From positions 1 to 50,715 of the forward strand of contig NZ_NRRY01000037.1 in the NCBI RefSeq assembly GCF_016583905.1: a DNA stretch of 50,715 bases, read 5' to 3'. This document shows positions 8,749 to 16,628 of this stretch, in pieces. The notes below the pieces were generated by a model. That model saw only the letters and a program-made list of their open reading frames with translations. It ran no database searches and had not been told where the DNA came from. A program made the translations under genes and the position numbers. The stretch is from Lamprobacter modestohalophilus. Lineage in GTDB: Bacteria; Pseudomonadota; Gammaproteobacteria; Chromatiales; Chromatiaceae. The first letter of the stretch is position 1, and each line of letters starts with the position of its first letter.

Positions 8749-9020
8749 ACCAGCATGAAATGGGTATCGCCCTAGCCTTGCTGGAGCGCCTGCGCCTCTC
8801 CCGTATCCCGCGCCTGCTGGCCCTGCACGAGCGAGTCAGCCAGGGGTCGCGGCTCGATGCCGCCGATCTGCGCTATCTCCGCGAAGCCCTGCACGACGCC
8901 CAGCGCTTGCAGCCGCAGTGGCGATTGTTCCCGGAGTTCGGGCCGATCTTCGGCGGCCTCGCTCGGATCTATCTTGATCACCACCAAAGCACTGGCCAAC
9001 GAACACGCTTTGCTATCTAA
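8745..9020 (+). CDS. Small hypothetical protein coupled to endonuclease I
   Basis: A 91-residue, mostly helical, basic protein (MNQHEMGIALALLERLRLSRIPRLLALHERV...). Its ATG overlaps the stop of the endonuclease gene, so expression is probably coupled. No known domain is recognised. The last residues (HHQSTGQRTRFAI) run into AT-richer sequence and may represent a truncated or replaced C-terminus, because base composition changes exactly here. Confidence 0.5.
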   Translation: MNQHEMGIALALLERLRLSRIPRLLALHERVSQGSRLDAADLRYLREALHDAQRLQPQWRLFPEFGPIFGGLARIYLDHHQSTGQRTRFAI

Positions 9021-9379
9021 AACCACACACGGTTCGCTCAACAAAATGTGATCGAGGTCATTTTTCTGTTGTTCAAGCAGGACAAATCGCCCGGTGAAGA
9101 CTATTCCTGCTAGTCATAATCGCTAAACTCAAGCGAGGCGCTACACGCGCTCAGGGTCAGGGGATCTGGATAATGGTAGGGGAGCGCCAACAACCGTGGA
9201 CGTATGGATGTCGCTGATCGGTGAGGACTTATCATTTTTACGTGTTACACCAACAACCGGATCTGTTTTGTGTCCGCAGTATGTAATCGGGTTGTGCATG
9301 ACCGTGTCTATTTTGTGCTGGCAGGCGATCAAGACGAGCTGCTAGTAGCGATTCTTCCTGTCTCCTTTAAGGAGAATTT
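9021..9379. other. Non-coding stretch at the GC/AT boundary
   Basis: About 360 bases with no credible gene. Base composition falls from the high-GC left side to the AT-richer island at 9.4-12.0 kb. A 63-codon minus-strand frame (9141-9332) has no start signal or recognisable features. No tRNA or insertion-sequence end was recognised. It probably holds the promoter of the 9380-9867 genes, but no strong -10/-35 pair is visible. Confidence 0.4.
9361..9375. promoter_or_regulatory. 15-bp palindrome covering the Shine-Dalgarno site
   Basis: TCTCCTT-T-AAGGAGA is a perfect inverted repeat. Its right arm is the AAGGAG ribosome-binding site (9369-9374) of the tiny ORF at 9380. It could be an operator, or could hide the site in a short hairpin. 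Confidence 0.4.
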
Positions 9380-9454
9380 ATGCGCCAGACCAGAGCTGAA
9401 TTCTGTCCAATCAACAGGTTAGCGGACCAAAACCTCGGCGAGACGTCATCGTAA
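9380..9454 (+). CDS. 24-residue leader-type ORF
   Basis: ATG at 9380 preceded by AAGGAG at 9369-9374 with 5 bases of spacing, the strongest ribosome-binding site of this island. It encodes MRQTRAEFCPINRLADQNLG plus four residues, and its TAA overlaps the next start (TAATG at 9452-9456). The product has no recognised family. Position and overlap suggest a translated leader that couples expression of the 9454 gene, or a residue of a longer gene. Confidence 0.4.
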   Translation: MRQTRAEFCPINRLADQNLGETSS

Positions 9455-9867
9455 TGACAGCGGACCCACACTTAACGCTTCAACCATCGGCTGGCATCGT
9501 TGTTTTACGCGGATACACAAGGCCAGACTCCAAACTTGTTGGTGAGCGCCATGCGCCTCTCGAAAAAACGCTGTATCTAGACTTGGTCGACTTCACAGAA
9601 ATTCACTTCGTCACGCTCAAGAACGACCTAAAAAATTTCTACACCTATGAACTTGTGGCTCCGAAGTCGAGCATCGCAGTGTGCTTTTCTAAACCCGAAT
9701 GGCACGGTGAAAGTAAACTCACTATAAAACGCTCTATTCTTTTCGCTACAGGCCGTGATTGCCCACAATACGTAAAACTAAGAAAGCAAATTGACGCGTT
9801 TCTTACGGAACAAATTAGTCGCCAAGACTGGGAACATTTATCAATATATCGTCCAATTAAAAAATAG
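9454..9867 (+). CDS. Hypothetical protein of the AT-rich island
   Basis: A 137-residue soluble protein without membrane segments (MTADPHLTLQPSAGIVVLRGYTRPDSKLVG...). The middle is beta-rich (TLYLDLVDFTEIHFVTLKNDLKNFYTYELV) and the end helical (KLRKQIDAFLTEQISRQDWEHL). I do not recognise a domain. It follows the leader ORF with a one-base overlap. Codon use is AT-rich compared with the neighbouring regions, which points to recent transfer. Its neighbours (a small membrane protein and an Mrr-like nuclease) make a defence role possible but unproven. Confidence 0.6.
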   Translation: MTADPHLTLQPSAGIVVLRGYTRPDSKLVGERHAPLEKTLYLDLVDFTEIHFVTLKNDLKNFYTYELVAPKSSIAVCFSKPEWHGESKLTIKRSILFATGRDCPQYVKLRKQIDAFLTEQISRQDWEHLSIYRPIKK

Positions 9868-9914
9868 CATGCCAACATTTTGCGCATGTTTGATATGTCT
9901 TTCCGGAGTTTTCA

Positions 9915-10277
9915 GTGATATTTAAGCATTTTGAAGACCTGTTACCGACCAAGATAGCTCTAGTTGCGCTGGCTAGTATTTTTGTCGTCTCGCCGGTGGC
10001 TTTCCATATTCCTGACCATCTCCCAGAAGCCTGGTGGGGAGGCAATACCCTAACTCTTATTCAGGCTCGGTTACTTTTTGTTTTAATAACCGCGATATCG
10101 CTAGTGATGGTGGCTTTGATATCCGTCGTCAATGAGTGTCGTCGCCAAGCATCTGAAATCTATAAGCTAAAGAGGCACATGAAGGCTGAAGAACTCATAG
10201 GTTTTTCGGAAAAAATGCGTGAATTGAATAGCAAAGTTAGCAAAAAATGCGCCAGCCCGACCGTCAACCGTAGCTGA
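9915..10277 (+). CDS. Small two-span membrane protein with cytoplasmic coiled coil
   Basis: A 120-residue protein starting at GTG. Two hydrophobic spans are visible (about residues 13-30, IALVALASIFVVSPVAF, and 50-72, ARLLFVLITAISLVMVALISVV), joined by a short loop, then a charged helical tail (CRRQASEIYKLKRHMKAEELIGFSEKMRELNSKVSKK) that could form a coiled coil. No family recognised. It lies 48 bases after the previous gene in the same AT-rich island. Small two-span proteins beside nucleases often act as membrane effectors in defence loci; here that is only an analogy. Confidence 0.6.
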   Translation: MIFKHFEDLLPTKIALVALASIFVVSPVAFHIPDHLPEAWWGGNTLTLIQARLLFVLITAISLVMVALISVVNECRRQASEIYKLKRHMKAEELIGFSEKMRELNSKVSKKCASPTVNRS

Positions 10278-10502
10278 AACTCCGATTGATGAGAGCGGGG
10301 AGGGCAAGAAGTTGGCGCAAAGCACCATTTGGTCGTTAAATATATTCAAGCGCTCTGTTACAGCGGGAACCAATGAGCGCGAGCGAGCAAGGTTATTAAA
10401 TCATAGCAATGTATTCGCGATAGCTCTCTTTCCAGTCTGTGCCGTGATTGATGGAGAGAGTAAGGTGAGGTTTTTTGTTAGGCATTCATCAGGAGATAGA
10501 AA

Positions 10503-11309
10503 GTGGATTGGTCTTCTTATGAAAAAACTGTTGCAGGGATATATAAAGCTCTCGGTAAGGAATCTGGAGTAAATATCATCTGCAGCGGTAGAAATTGTAA
10601 AGTACTTGGCAAGTCAGGAGTGTGTCATCAAGTTGATGTCTTAACTGATCATTCGGTTGGGGTTCATGTATATAAAACAGCTATTGAATGCAAGTTTAGA
10701 GAAAGAAAACGCTCTAAAGACGATGTTACAAAATTGGCTGAAATAATTGAGGACGCAAGAATCCACAAAGGTGTGATCGTCTCGAAAAACGGGTTTACGG
10801 AAGACGCGATAGCTTTTGCTCAATACAAAAACATCGATCTCATGGAATTACGCGCGCCAACCCAAAAAGATTGGGAAGGAAGAATAAAAGATATACAAAT
10901 AAGAGGTCGCATCCACATGCCAATAGTTGAAAATGTCAACTTGTTGTTGCTAGAGGGTGAGAGCGGTGTTGGCCTTATAGATGCTGAGGAAACAATTATA
11001 CAAGAACCCAATGCAGAAGAAATTACGCTGAGCAATCTAATGCAATACATGATTTCTTCGTCCGATCATAGTGGTCGCGATCCAGTAATTCTAAGAAAAG
11101 AGTTTAAAGATGACACGGAGATACATAGCAGAGTTACTCAAACTTCAACGAAGCCAAAAGAGTTATACTTTAGCCTACGGTATGAGACAGATGGTCATGA
11201 AACACTTATCAAAGGCGAAGATCATGTCACATTGCTATTAATGTCAACTCTAGGAGAAGGGAGGTTTGTGATTTCTCCAGATGGTAATATAAGAAAATCA
11301 GATGTCTAA
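10503..11309 (+). CDS. Mrr-like PD-(D/E)xK restriction endonuclease
   Basis: A 268-residue protein with an N-terminal Mrr/restriction-endonuclease fold. The catalytic pattern is visible: Asp45 in CHQVDVLTD and Glu62-x-Lys64 in AIECKFRERKRSKDDV, followed by the typical helix-strand-helix IIEDARIHKGVIVSKNGFTEDAIAFAQYKNIDLMEL. The remaining ~130 residues (from about 125) match nothing I know and may recognise the target or a partner. The GTG start at 10503 has AGGAG at 10491-10495. AT-rich codon use agrees with the rest of the island. A type IV-like restriction role on modified or foreign DNA is the best inference. Confidence 0.75.
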   Translation: MDWSSYEKTVAGIYKALGKESGVNIICSGRNCKVLGKSGVCHQVDVLTDHSVGVHVYKTAIECKFRERKRSKDDVTKLAEIIEDARIHKGVIVSKNGFTEDAIAFAQYKNIDLMELRAPTQKDWEGRIKDIQIRGRIHMPIVENVNLLLLEGESGVGLIDAEETIIQEPNAEEITLSNLMQYMISSSDHSGRDPVILRKEFKDDTEIHSRVTQTSTKPKELYFSLRYETDGHETLIKGEDHVTLLLMSTLGEGRFVISPDGNIRKSDV

Positions 11310-11404
11310 ACAAAACATCCAGCCGACCCGCAACTACTTCGCGCTGCTTTTGCGCATGGCTGCGCCATTATTGCGCAAACGCTGCGATACGTTGTGGTCG
11401 TCCG

Positions 11405-12020
11405 ATGTTGAGTGTGGTTATTGCGTCGGAGCCTATAGTATTATCCGCGAATACACTGACAAAATCAGCCGTTCGAAAGGCCATGCAAAAGTATGATCGA
11501 GGCGAGAGGCGGTTCCGGTTTACTGGGGCGCGAGCGTGGTATGTCCGAGGACTTCAAGAGCGGTTATATCCTCTGAAATACATTTACGCTTTGGCCACCG
11601 ACTAGATTCCATCCTCGTTCAACACCTCAGACCCTATCCGGGATTTAGAACTTTTTGAATTCACTCTCATTCGTCAACCAACGGACGAAGACGCAGAGTT
11701 CAATTCAAAAGGGGAAAGAGGCACTGTGTGACTCAAAAGGTCGAGCTGCAAGATTGAATTCCGCGCCTGCAAATCCACCAATTCGTCTAGTCGAAGTGGT
11801 TACCTATGAACGCAATCCAGATGTGGCGGCCGAAATTCTGTCTCGCGCGAGCGGCGTCAGTGAGCTTTGTGGATAAAAAGCGTCTTTTTTTTGTCGATCG
11901 GACGGTTGCCCCCATCTTGATGTTCATCACAAGAAACCATTAGCGAAAGGAGGAGACAATACTGTAGCGAATGCGGTCGCTGCATGTCCGAACTGCCATC
12001 ATAAGGCACATCATAGCTAG
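11405..12020 (+). pseudogene. Decayed HNH endonuclease (ScoMcrA-like)
   Basis: Three lesions break one gene. Frame 2 (about 11458-11602) encodes an N-terminal head-like module (AVRKAMQKYDRGERRFRFTG..., LYPLKYIYALATD) that ends at a TAG at 11603 and resumes beyond it. Around 11690-11720 the homology passes to the frame of 11655. That frame encodes VVTYERNPDVAAEILSRASGVSELCG, an in-frame TAA (11874-11876), and then a perfect HNH end, SDGCPHLDVHHKKPLAKGGDN with CPNCHHKAHHS, stopping at 12018-12020. Cys pairs and the HH of the catalytic motif are present, so decay seems recent. The intact family cuts modified DNA, in keeping with the Mrr-like gene just upstream. Confidence 0.7.
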
Positions 12021-12048
12021 CTAGCGCTGTGCTCCAGCCTACGCCATC

Positions 12049-12195
12049 TCAAAACCCCCAACCAAACCACCTAAAGTCGCCACTCTTAGTCGGCGCCGAA
12101 CAGCTATTCAAACCACCCGTCAGCACACCCACCAACACCCCGCTTTCCACCCGAAACGCCCCCGCACCACTGCTCCCGCCACTGGTGATCCCCAT
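12049..12195 (-). pseudogene. Duplicated fragment of serine protease C-terminus
   Basis: The minus strand encodes MGITSGGSSGAGAFRVESGV, then LVGVLTGGLNSCSAPTKSGDF and a short divergent end. It parallels the active-site Ser region of the intact protease at 12247-13659 (TSGGSSGAGAFRADTGELVGVLTGGLSRCGSP). Nothing upstream of the ITSGG part matches the protease. It is therefore a partial paralogous copy about 50 bp downstream of the full gene. Confidence 0.7.
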
Positions 12196-12246
12196 TGTCC
12201 GCTGGGCGACCTCGGGCGCAGCTATCGGCTTCCATCCACGCGCCTA

Positions 12247-13659
12247 TCACCGCCCTAGCCATCTGCGCAGACCAGCCCGGTACGCGCAGTCAAAGCGCCC
12301 AAAGTCGTTCGGACCTTCTGGCGACCCACACCGGCTCAGTCCGCCGGTCAGCACACCGACAAGCTCGCCTGTATCGGCGCGGAAGGCCCCGGCACCACTG
12401 CTGCCGCCACTGGTCAGGCCGTCCAAACAACTGACACCAAAGTAGTGGATCGCATCGCTGTCGGCATTGGCGCCGCAGTAGACGACATCCGCGCAGTTCC
12501 AGTAATGACTCACCCGCCCGCGGGCAATCTTCGCCGTCTGCCCATGCGGATGGTGCACGCTGATCAAGGGCGTATCGGTCTCTGGCAAGCGCGCTGACCA
12601 GTGCGCGAACACCGCCGTCTGTGGCGGCTCTCCGCGCAACCGCAGCAACACCGTATCGATGCTCTCGTGAGCAGACAGCAGATCAGCGCCGCCAGTGATC
12701 CGTTCAGGCTGCCGCGCCGGGACCGCACCGCAAGCCTCAGCCCGATGCCCCCAGAATGTCTCGACGCTCGAGGCCCGCGCTTGATCGGGGATGCAATGAT
12801 GGGCCGTGATGAGGTAGGGAATGCGCGTCTCCGGGTCCGCATCGGCCAGCAGGGTTCCGGTGCAAGCGTTGCTACCGCCATCCGAGCGCGTGAAGAGCAC
12901 GGCAGCCGTTGCCCGAGCCAATCGCTCGAGCAGCGGATCATCGACACAGGCGAGATCGACATGGCAGTCATCCGGCCCCTGGTAGCGCTCACCCGGCAAG
13001 GTGAACGGCAGCCGGAACAGATGCGACACGCGCACGAGGTCCAGATCGAGCGCTTGCGGCTCCAACCCCGAGGGCAGGGTCAGTTCCAGCATCAGGCTGT
13101 CGCCCAGCAGGAGTGGGCTCCAGTACAGCGACTCAGCGTCCGCAGCATCCGCGCTAGCCATCGGCAACGCCGCTCGGTCGCGCTCCAGGCTGGCCTTGAT
13201 CTCAGCCCCGCTGATCGGCGCCAAGTCATCACTACCGGCCGTGAACAGCCGCAGCGAAGCCCGTTCCGGCAAGGCCCGCACCGCAAGCCCAAGCCGCAAC
13301 GCCCGCGCTTCCGGCGAGCGCACCTGCAGCACGAGGTGCTGTCCACCATCCGCCGTCGCCTGCCAATGCTGGGGATCACCGAGAGCCGCAGCCAAGCCGT
13401 CCTCGGGGATCACACGTCCGAAGCCAAGCCGAGCGGGAATTGGAATGCTGCCAGGATCAGCCACCCAACCGCGCTCGGTCGCATCAAGCGGGGGCAACGT
13501 GATGCTGATCGCCTCGGTGGGCGCGAGCGGGTCGTCGCTCGCTGTGGACTCACCCCGCGCGCTGTCAAGCATCGCAACGAGGGCAGTGCTCACCATCACC
13601 ATCCTAAGCCCGCTTGCCCGGCACCTCAGCAGACCGGACCGCTCGCTAGCGGTTGCCAT
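12247..13659 (-). CDS. Secreted trypsin-like (lysyl endopeptidase-type) serine protease
   Basis: A 470-residue exported protease. A signal peptide is visible after an extended start (MVMVSTALVAMLDSARG from about residue 20). An N-terminal domain of about 200 residues precedes the S1 peptidase domain. Catalytic residues can be placed: His288 in LITAHHCIPD, Asp in HESIDTVLLRLRG, and Ser in CLDGLTSGGSSGAGAF. The phrase PLISVHHPHGQTAKIARG is typical of Lysobacter/Achromobacter lysyl endopeptidases. Six or more cysteines suggest disulfides. The start overlaps the end of the upstream EEP gene by 14 bases, so both form one minus-strand operon of secreted hydrolases. Confidence 0.85.
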   Translation of the reverse strand: MATASERSGLLRCRASGLRMVMVSTALVAMLDSARGESTASDDPLAPTEAISITLPPLDATERGWVADPGSIPIPARLGFGRVIPEDGLAAALGDPQHWQATADGGQHLVLQVRSPEARALRLGLAVRALPERASLRLFTAGSDDLAPISGAEIKASLERDRAALPMASADAADAESLYWSPLLLGDSLMLELTLPSGLEPQALDLDLVRVSHLFRLPFTLPGERYQGPDDCHVDLACVDDPLLERLARATAAVLFTRSDGGSNACTGTLLADADPETRIPYLITAHHCIPDQARASSVETFWGHRAEACGAVPARQPERITGGADLLSAHESIDTVLLRLRGEPPQTAVFAHWSARLPETDTPLISVHHPHGQTAKIARGRVSHYWNCADVVYCGANADSDAIHYFGVSCLDGLTSGGSSGAGAFRADTGELVGVLTGGLSRCGSPEGPNDFGRFDCAYRAGLRRWLGR

Positions 13660-14743
13660 GCCGGTCGCAGGCCGCTGCCTGGCGCCCCGTAGGCGCTGGG
13701 CGCTGTGGTCGTATCAGGCCCTCGTCGATGGGCGCACACCAGTGCTGCATGTATTGCGCGATCACCGGCCGATGATCCGACCCCTGCCAGCGCTGGCCGT
13801 GGACCGGTGGCGTCCAGGAACCGAAGAAGGCATCTGCATCAGGACCGGCAACCAGGATGTGATCGATCGCCCCACCCGGAAAGTGCCGCAGCACATAAGT
13901 CGAGTCCAGATCGCCAGACAGCAGCCGCGCCGTGTCATCGACCCCTAGCAAGATCGCAATGCTGTCGTCGTAGCCATCCAGCCCTCCAGCGCCGCACAGG
14001 CCCTCACAGGTACCGTCTGTCGGCGCGCAGTCCTCGCCCGGATCGGTGCCGACGCGCAGCACCCGGCCTGGAGCCTGGATGTTGAAGTCGCCGGCGACGA
14101 TGACCGAGCGCCCGGCCTCGAGCACGCCCACCGCATCCGCCGCCAGCCCGGCTGCATGGACCTCGCGCCGTCGCGCGTTCTCGCGGTCATCAGCCGTGCA
14201 ATTCTCACCGCGCGAGCTTTTCCAGTGCACCGCATAGACGGTTAGCCCAGTGGCCAGATCAGCCCGCAAGAAGCCCCGCGAAGGTGCCGGATCGCCGGTG
14301 TCGATATCGACCCGCAGCTCAAGGCTCGGAACCCCGGCATCGGAGGACCGTGGCGGGTAGCCGTCGCCGGTCGGCTTGCGTCCGGTCAGATCCCATTCGG
14401 CAGCCGACTCGATCGGAACCCGGCTCAGGATCGCCACCTCGAGCGACTTCCACCAAGCGTCGGTGATCCGCATCGGTGGCGAGAAGTCGCTCATCGCCCA
14501 ATGCGCGAAGCCGCCTGCCTCAGCCGCGGCCCGCACCTGCTCCTCAGCCACGACCTCCTGCAGCACAAGCACATCGATCGCGCCGACCTCAGCCAGCGCC
14601 TGCGCGACACGCTCAGCCACCACGCGCGGGGGCTGCTTGCCGCCCTCGACGTTCCAGGTCATTAGCCGCAGCCCATCGGCTAGGGCAGGGTTAAGCGCAA
14701 GCAGCAGCCAGGCCGCGGGGATTAGCGTCAGAAGGGATCGCAT
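13646..14743 (-). CDS. Secreted endonuclease/exonuclease/phosphatase-family protein
   Basis: A 365-residue protein of the EEP (DNase I-like) fold with a clear signal peptide (MRSLLTLIPAAWLLLALNPALA). Motifs in order: LMTWNVEGG, VLVLQEV (metal-binding Glu), AVHWKS, VIVAGDFNIQAP and the final GSDHRPVIAQY with the Asp-His pair. It could cleave nucleic acid, phosphoinositide-like or other phosphodiesters; the substrate is not decided. The ATG at 14743 is chosen because it begins the signal peptide; the frame is open to 14830. The last ~25 residues overlap the start of the protease gene. Confidence 0.85.
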   Translation of the reverse strand: MRSLLTLIPAAWLLLALNPALADGLRLMTWNVEGGKQPPRVVAERVAQALAEVGAIDVLVLQEVVAEEQVRAAAEAGGFAHWAMSDFSPPMRITDAWWKSLEVAILSRVPIESAAEWDLTGRKPTGDGYPPRSSDAGVPSLELRVDIDTGDPAPSRGFLRADLATGLTVYAVHWKSSRGENCTADDRENARRREVHAAGLAADAVGVLEAGRSVIVAGDFNIQAPGRVLRVGTDPGEDCAPTDGTCEGLCGAGGLDGYDDSIAILLGVDDTARLLSGDLDSTYVLRHFPGGAIDHILVAGPDADAFFGSWTPPVHGQRWQGSDHRPVIAQYMQHWCAPIDEGLIRPQRPAPTGRQAAACDRHGNR

Positions 14744-15122
14744 GGGTGTCGAGTAGCGCCTAGCCGTCGTTGATGATGGCGCAATGGTGGGGATTGAGCG
14801 GGCAGGCTTCGAGCGCCGCAGCCCTTGCACGAGTCGTTCGCACAGTCACAGGCGCGAGTCTGGCGTCTTGCTACATTCGGCACCAACCGGGACTCGCCCT
14901 GATATCGGCACCGATAATAATGATCGGATGACTTGCGCGTTATCGCTATCGCGTCATATACAAACGCCCATTCAAAACGGTCACGACTCGCAGAATCAGT
15001 GGCAAACATGCTCATTCACCTTGCATTCTGTAAAAGAACACCGAATGATACAGATCAACCCGCGATCGCCATTAGCGCAGCGCGGAGTGATCCCAAACGA
15101 AACACGAAAGATGGAGCCACTG
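14744..15122. other. Divergent intergenic region upstream of the H-NS-like gene
   Basis: About 380 bases between the divergent EEP and H-NS-like genes, AT-richer than its surroundings. It contains a perfect palindrome TATCGG-CA-CCGATA (14903-14916) that could be an operator. TTGCAT near 15023 is a possible -35, with only weak -10 candidates after it. No gene is supported here; an open frame running through it to the H-NS start has no translation signals. Confidence 0.4.
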
Positions 15123-15539
15123 ATGAACACCACTGAACACCTCAGCGCCGATGAACTGAAAGCCCAGCTCGAAGCCATTACCGCCGAACGCGAAGCCCTC
15201 CATGTCGCGCTTCAACAGCGCCGCGAAGCAGAAAAGGCCAACCTCGCCGCCGAGATCAAGACCATGATCAGCGAGCGCGGACACGCCCTCGAGGAGATCA
15301 CCGAGCTCGTGATCGGCCGCTCGCTCAACGGCAAGCGCCGCCGTTCAGCCAGCAGCGCCAACGATGCCCAGGCCAACTACACCCGCTATGCCGACCCCGA
15401 CAACCCCGACAACACCTACACGCGCGGCCGTATGCCGGCCTGGCTGATCGACAAGATGGCCGCCAACGGCTTCGACCCCAGCGACGCCGAGCACCGCCAG
15501 CAGTTCAAGTCCGAGCACTTGGTCCAGCTCGCCGCCTAA
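15123..15539 (+). CDS. H-NS-family nucleoid-associated protein
   Basis: A 138-residue H-NS/BpH3-like protein that binds AT-rich DNA and often silences transferred genes. Residues 1-65 form the charged coiled-coil oligomerisation part (LSADELKAQLEAITAEREALHVALQQRREAEKANL). After a basic linker (NGKRRRSASS) comes the C-terminal DNA-binding domain: YADPDNPDNTYTRGRMPAWLIDKMAANGFDP, where RGRMPAWL is the AT-hook-like core. GGAG at 15112-15115 lies 7 bases before the ATG at 15123. A plausible role is to restrain the AT-rich parts of this element. Confidence 0.9.
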   Translation: MNTTEHLSADELKAQLEAITAEREALHVALQQRREAEKANLAAEIKTMISERGHALEEITELVIGRSLNGKRRRSASSANDAQANYTRYADPDNPDNTYTRGRMPAWLIDKMAANGFDPSDAEHRQQFKSEHLVQLAA

Positions 15540-15561
15540 ACCCCGCCGCTACCGCCTGTCC

Positions 15562-15607
15562 GCTCGGCACGCCCCACCGGTGCCGAGCTGACAAGATCCC
15601 TTGTCAG
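15562..15607 (+). terminator. Tandem hairpins after the H-NS-like gene
   Basis: GCTCGGCAC (15562-15570) pairs with GTGCCGAGC (15580-15588), immediately followed by CTGACAAG (15588-15595) pairing with CTTGTCAG (15600-15607). Two stable stems right after a stop codon suggest a transcription end, though no T-run follows. Confidence 0.45.
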
Positions 15608-15731
15608 AGGGGATCTATACACAACGATAAAAAAAACAACCCATCACACCCCGACCACCGACCCCATCACCCCCGCAGCACTGACGCCCGTCAATCCTCG
15701 CTCGCATCCGTTCCGCCGCGCACATCAAGCC

Positions 15732-16505
15732 GTGTTCCTCGTCACAACGCCGAGCCGCACAAAGCACCACACTGGATTCATCCGCCAGGCGCGCCGCCCC
15801 GAAGAAGAGATGTTCTCAGAGAAGCCGTCCACCGCTCACGTGCAGACCGTCGCCGCCACCCCGGCACCCAAGCCCAAGCAGCAGCGCCGCCCGAAACGGC
15901 CGATGACCGCCACCGAAGCCATCTCCACGATCGTTGTCCTAATCGGCCTGCCGATCCTGCTCATCGACTACTCCGGGCTATTCCTGATCATCCCCGGCCT
16001 TGCCGTCTACCTCTACGCCCGGATCACCTACAAGCCAATTGTCTTTGAGGAACTCGACGCCAACTGGCTCCACTCAATGCCCGCAAGCGAATCCAACGCT
16101 CCATCCAGAGAGAACCAACCACCCGTGCACGCAACCGCGCCCGCCATCCAACACCGTTATCCGGACCTCCCCGCAACCCCAGCCGCCATGCACCCGGCCG
16201 ACCACCCAAAGCCGGGTCTCTCAGATCGCGAAGAATGCTGGATCACCGCCGGAGAGGGCGTCTTTCGCTCCGGTCCCAAGGCCGCGCCACTCCCGCCGCT
16301 CGACAGTCCCGCCATCCAACGCCTCTGGCTCGGTGGCTTCGCCATGGCCTGGCTCGACAGCATGGAACCCAACGACGAGCCCCAAGACAGCCCCGACAGC
16401 TGGCTGTGCGAAGACGACGTGCGCGCCGCCCTCGCGCAGCGCCTCGCAGACTATCCGGAGCTACTCGACCAGCTCAACACCTGCGGGATAAACAAGCCTC
16501 GCTAG
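15732..16505 (+). CDS. Hypothetical membrane protein with C-terminal Rmf-like motif
   Basis: A frame of 257 residues from GTG 15732; ATGs at 15810 (MFSEKPST) and 15903 (MTATEA) are equally possible starts. One hydrophobic hairpin is visible (AISTIVVLIGLPILLIDYSGLFLIIPGLAVYLYA). Then come a proline-rich linker and a C-terminal soluble region. In it, GVFRSGPKAAPLPPLDSPAIQRLWLGGFAMAWLDSM resembles the short ribosome-modulation-factor/CrpP pattern (aromatic-x-x-Gly with nearby Ala-Trp). The next gene shares this motif. Function unknown; the resemblance is weak and inferred. Confidence 0.55.
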   Translation: MFLVTTPSRTKHHTGFIRQARRPEEEMFSEKPSTAHVQTVAATPAPKPKQQRRPKRPMTATEAISTIVVLIGLPILLIDYSGLFLIIPGLAVYLYARITYKPIVFEELDANWLHSMPASESNAPSRENQPPVHATAPAIQHRYPDLPATPAAMHPADHPKPGLSDREECWITAGEGVFRSGPKAAPLPPLDSPAIQRLWLGGFAMAWLDSMEPNDEPQDSPDSWLCEDDVRAALAQRLADYPELLDQLNTCGINKPR

Positions 16506-16628
16506 ATCCACCTCGCGCGCCTCACCGCGCGAGCGTCACGCAACCAAGGCATCCTCGCGGTGCCATCTGGTGAGCCCCTGCGGAATCGTCTATGCTCAAA
16601 GGGCACTTGGACAACGCACGGAGGCCTT

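Noticed and set aside
10312-10572. 86-codon plus-strand frame between the membrane protein and the Mrr-like gene
   Set aside because: Starts at TTG without a ribosome-binding site and overlaps the well-supported nuclease gene by 70 bases.
11302-11496. 64-codon frame after the Mrr-like gene
   Set aside because: Overlaps the preceding gene and the HNH pseudogene; no support beyond being open.
14784-15122. Long N-terminal extension of the H-NS-like gene
   Set aside because: Composition is non-coding and family members begin at the ATG at 15123, which has its own ribosome-binding site.
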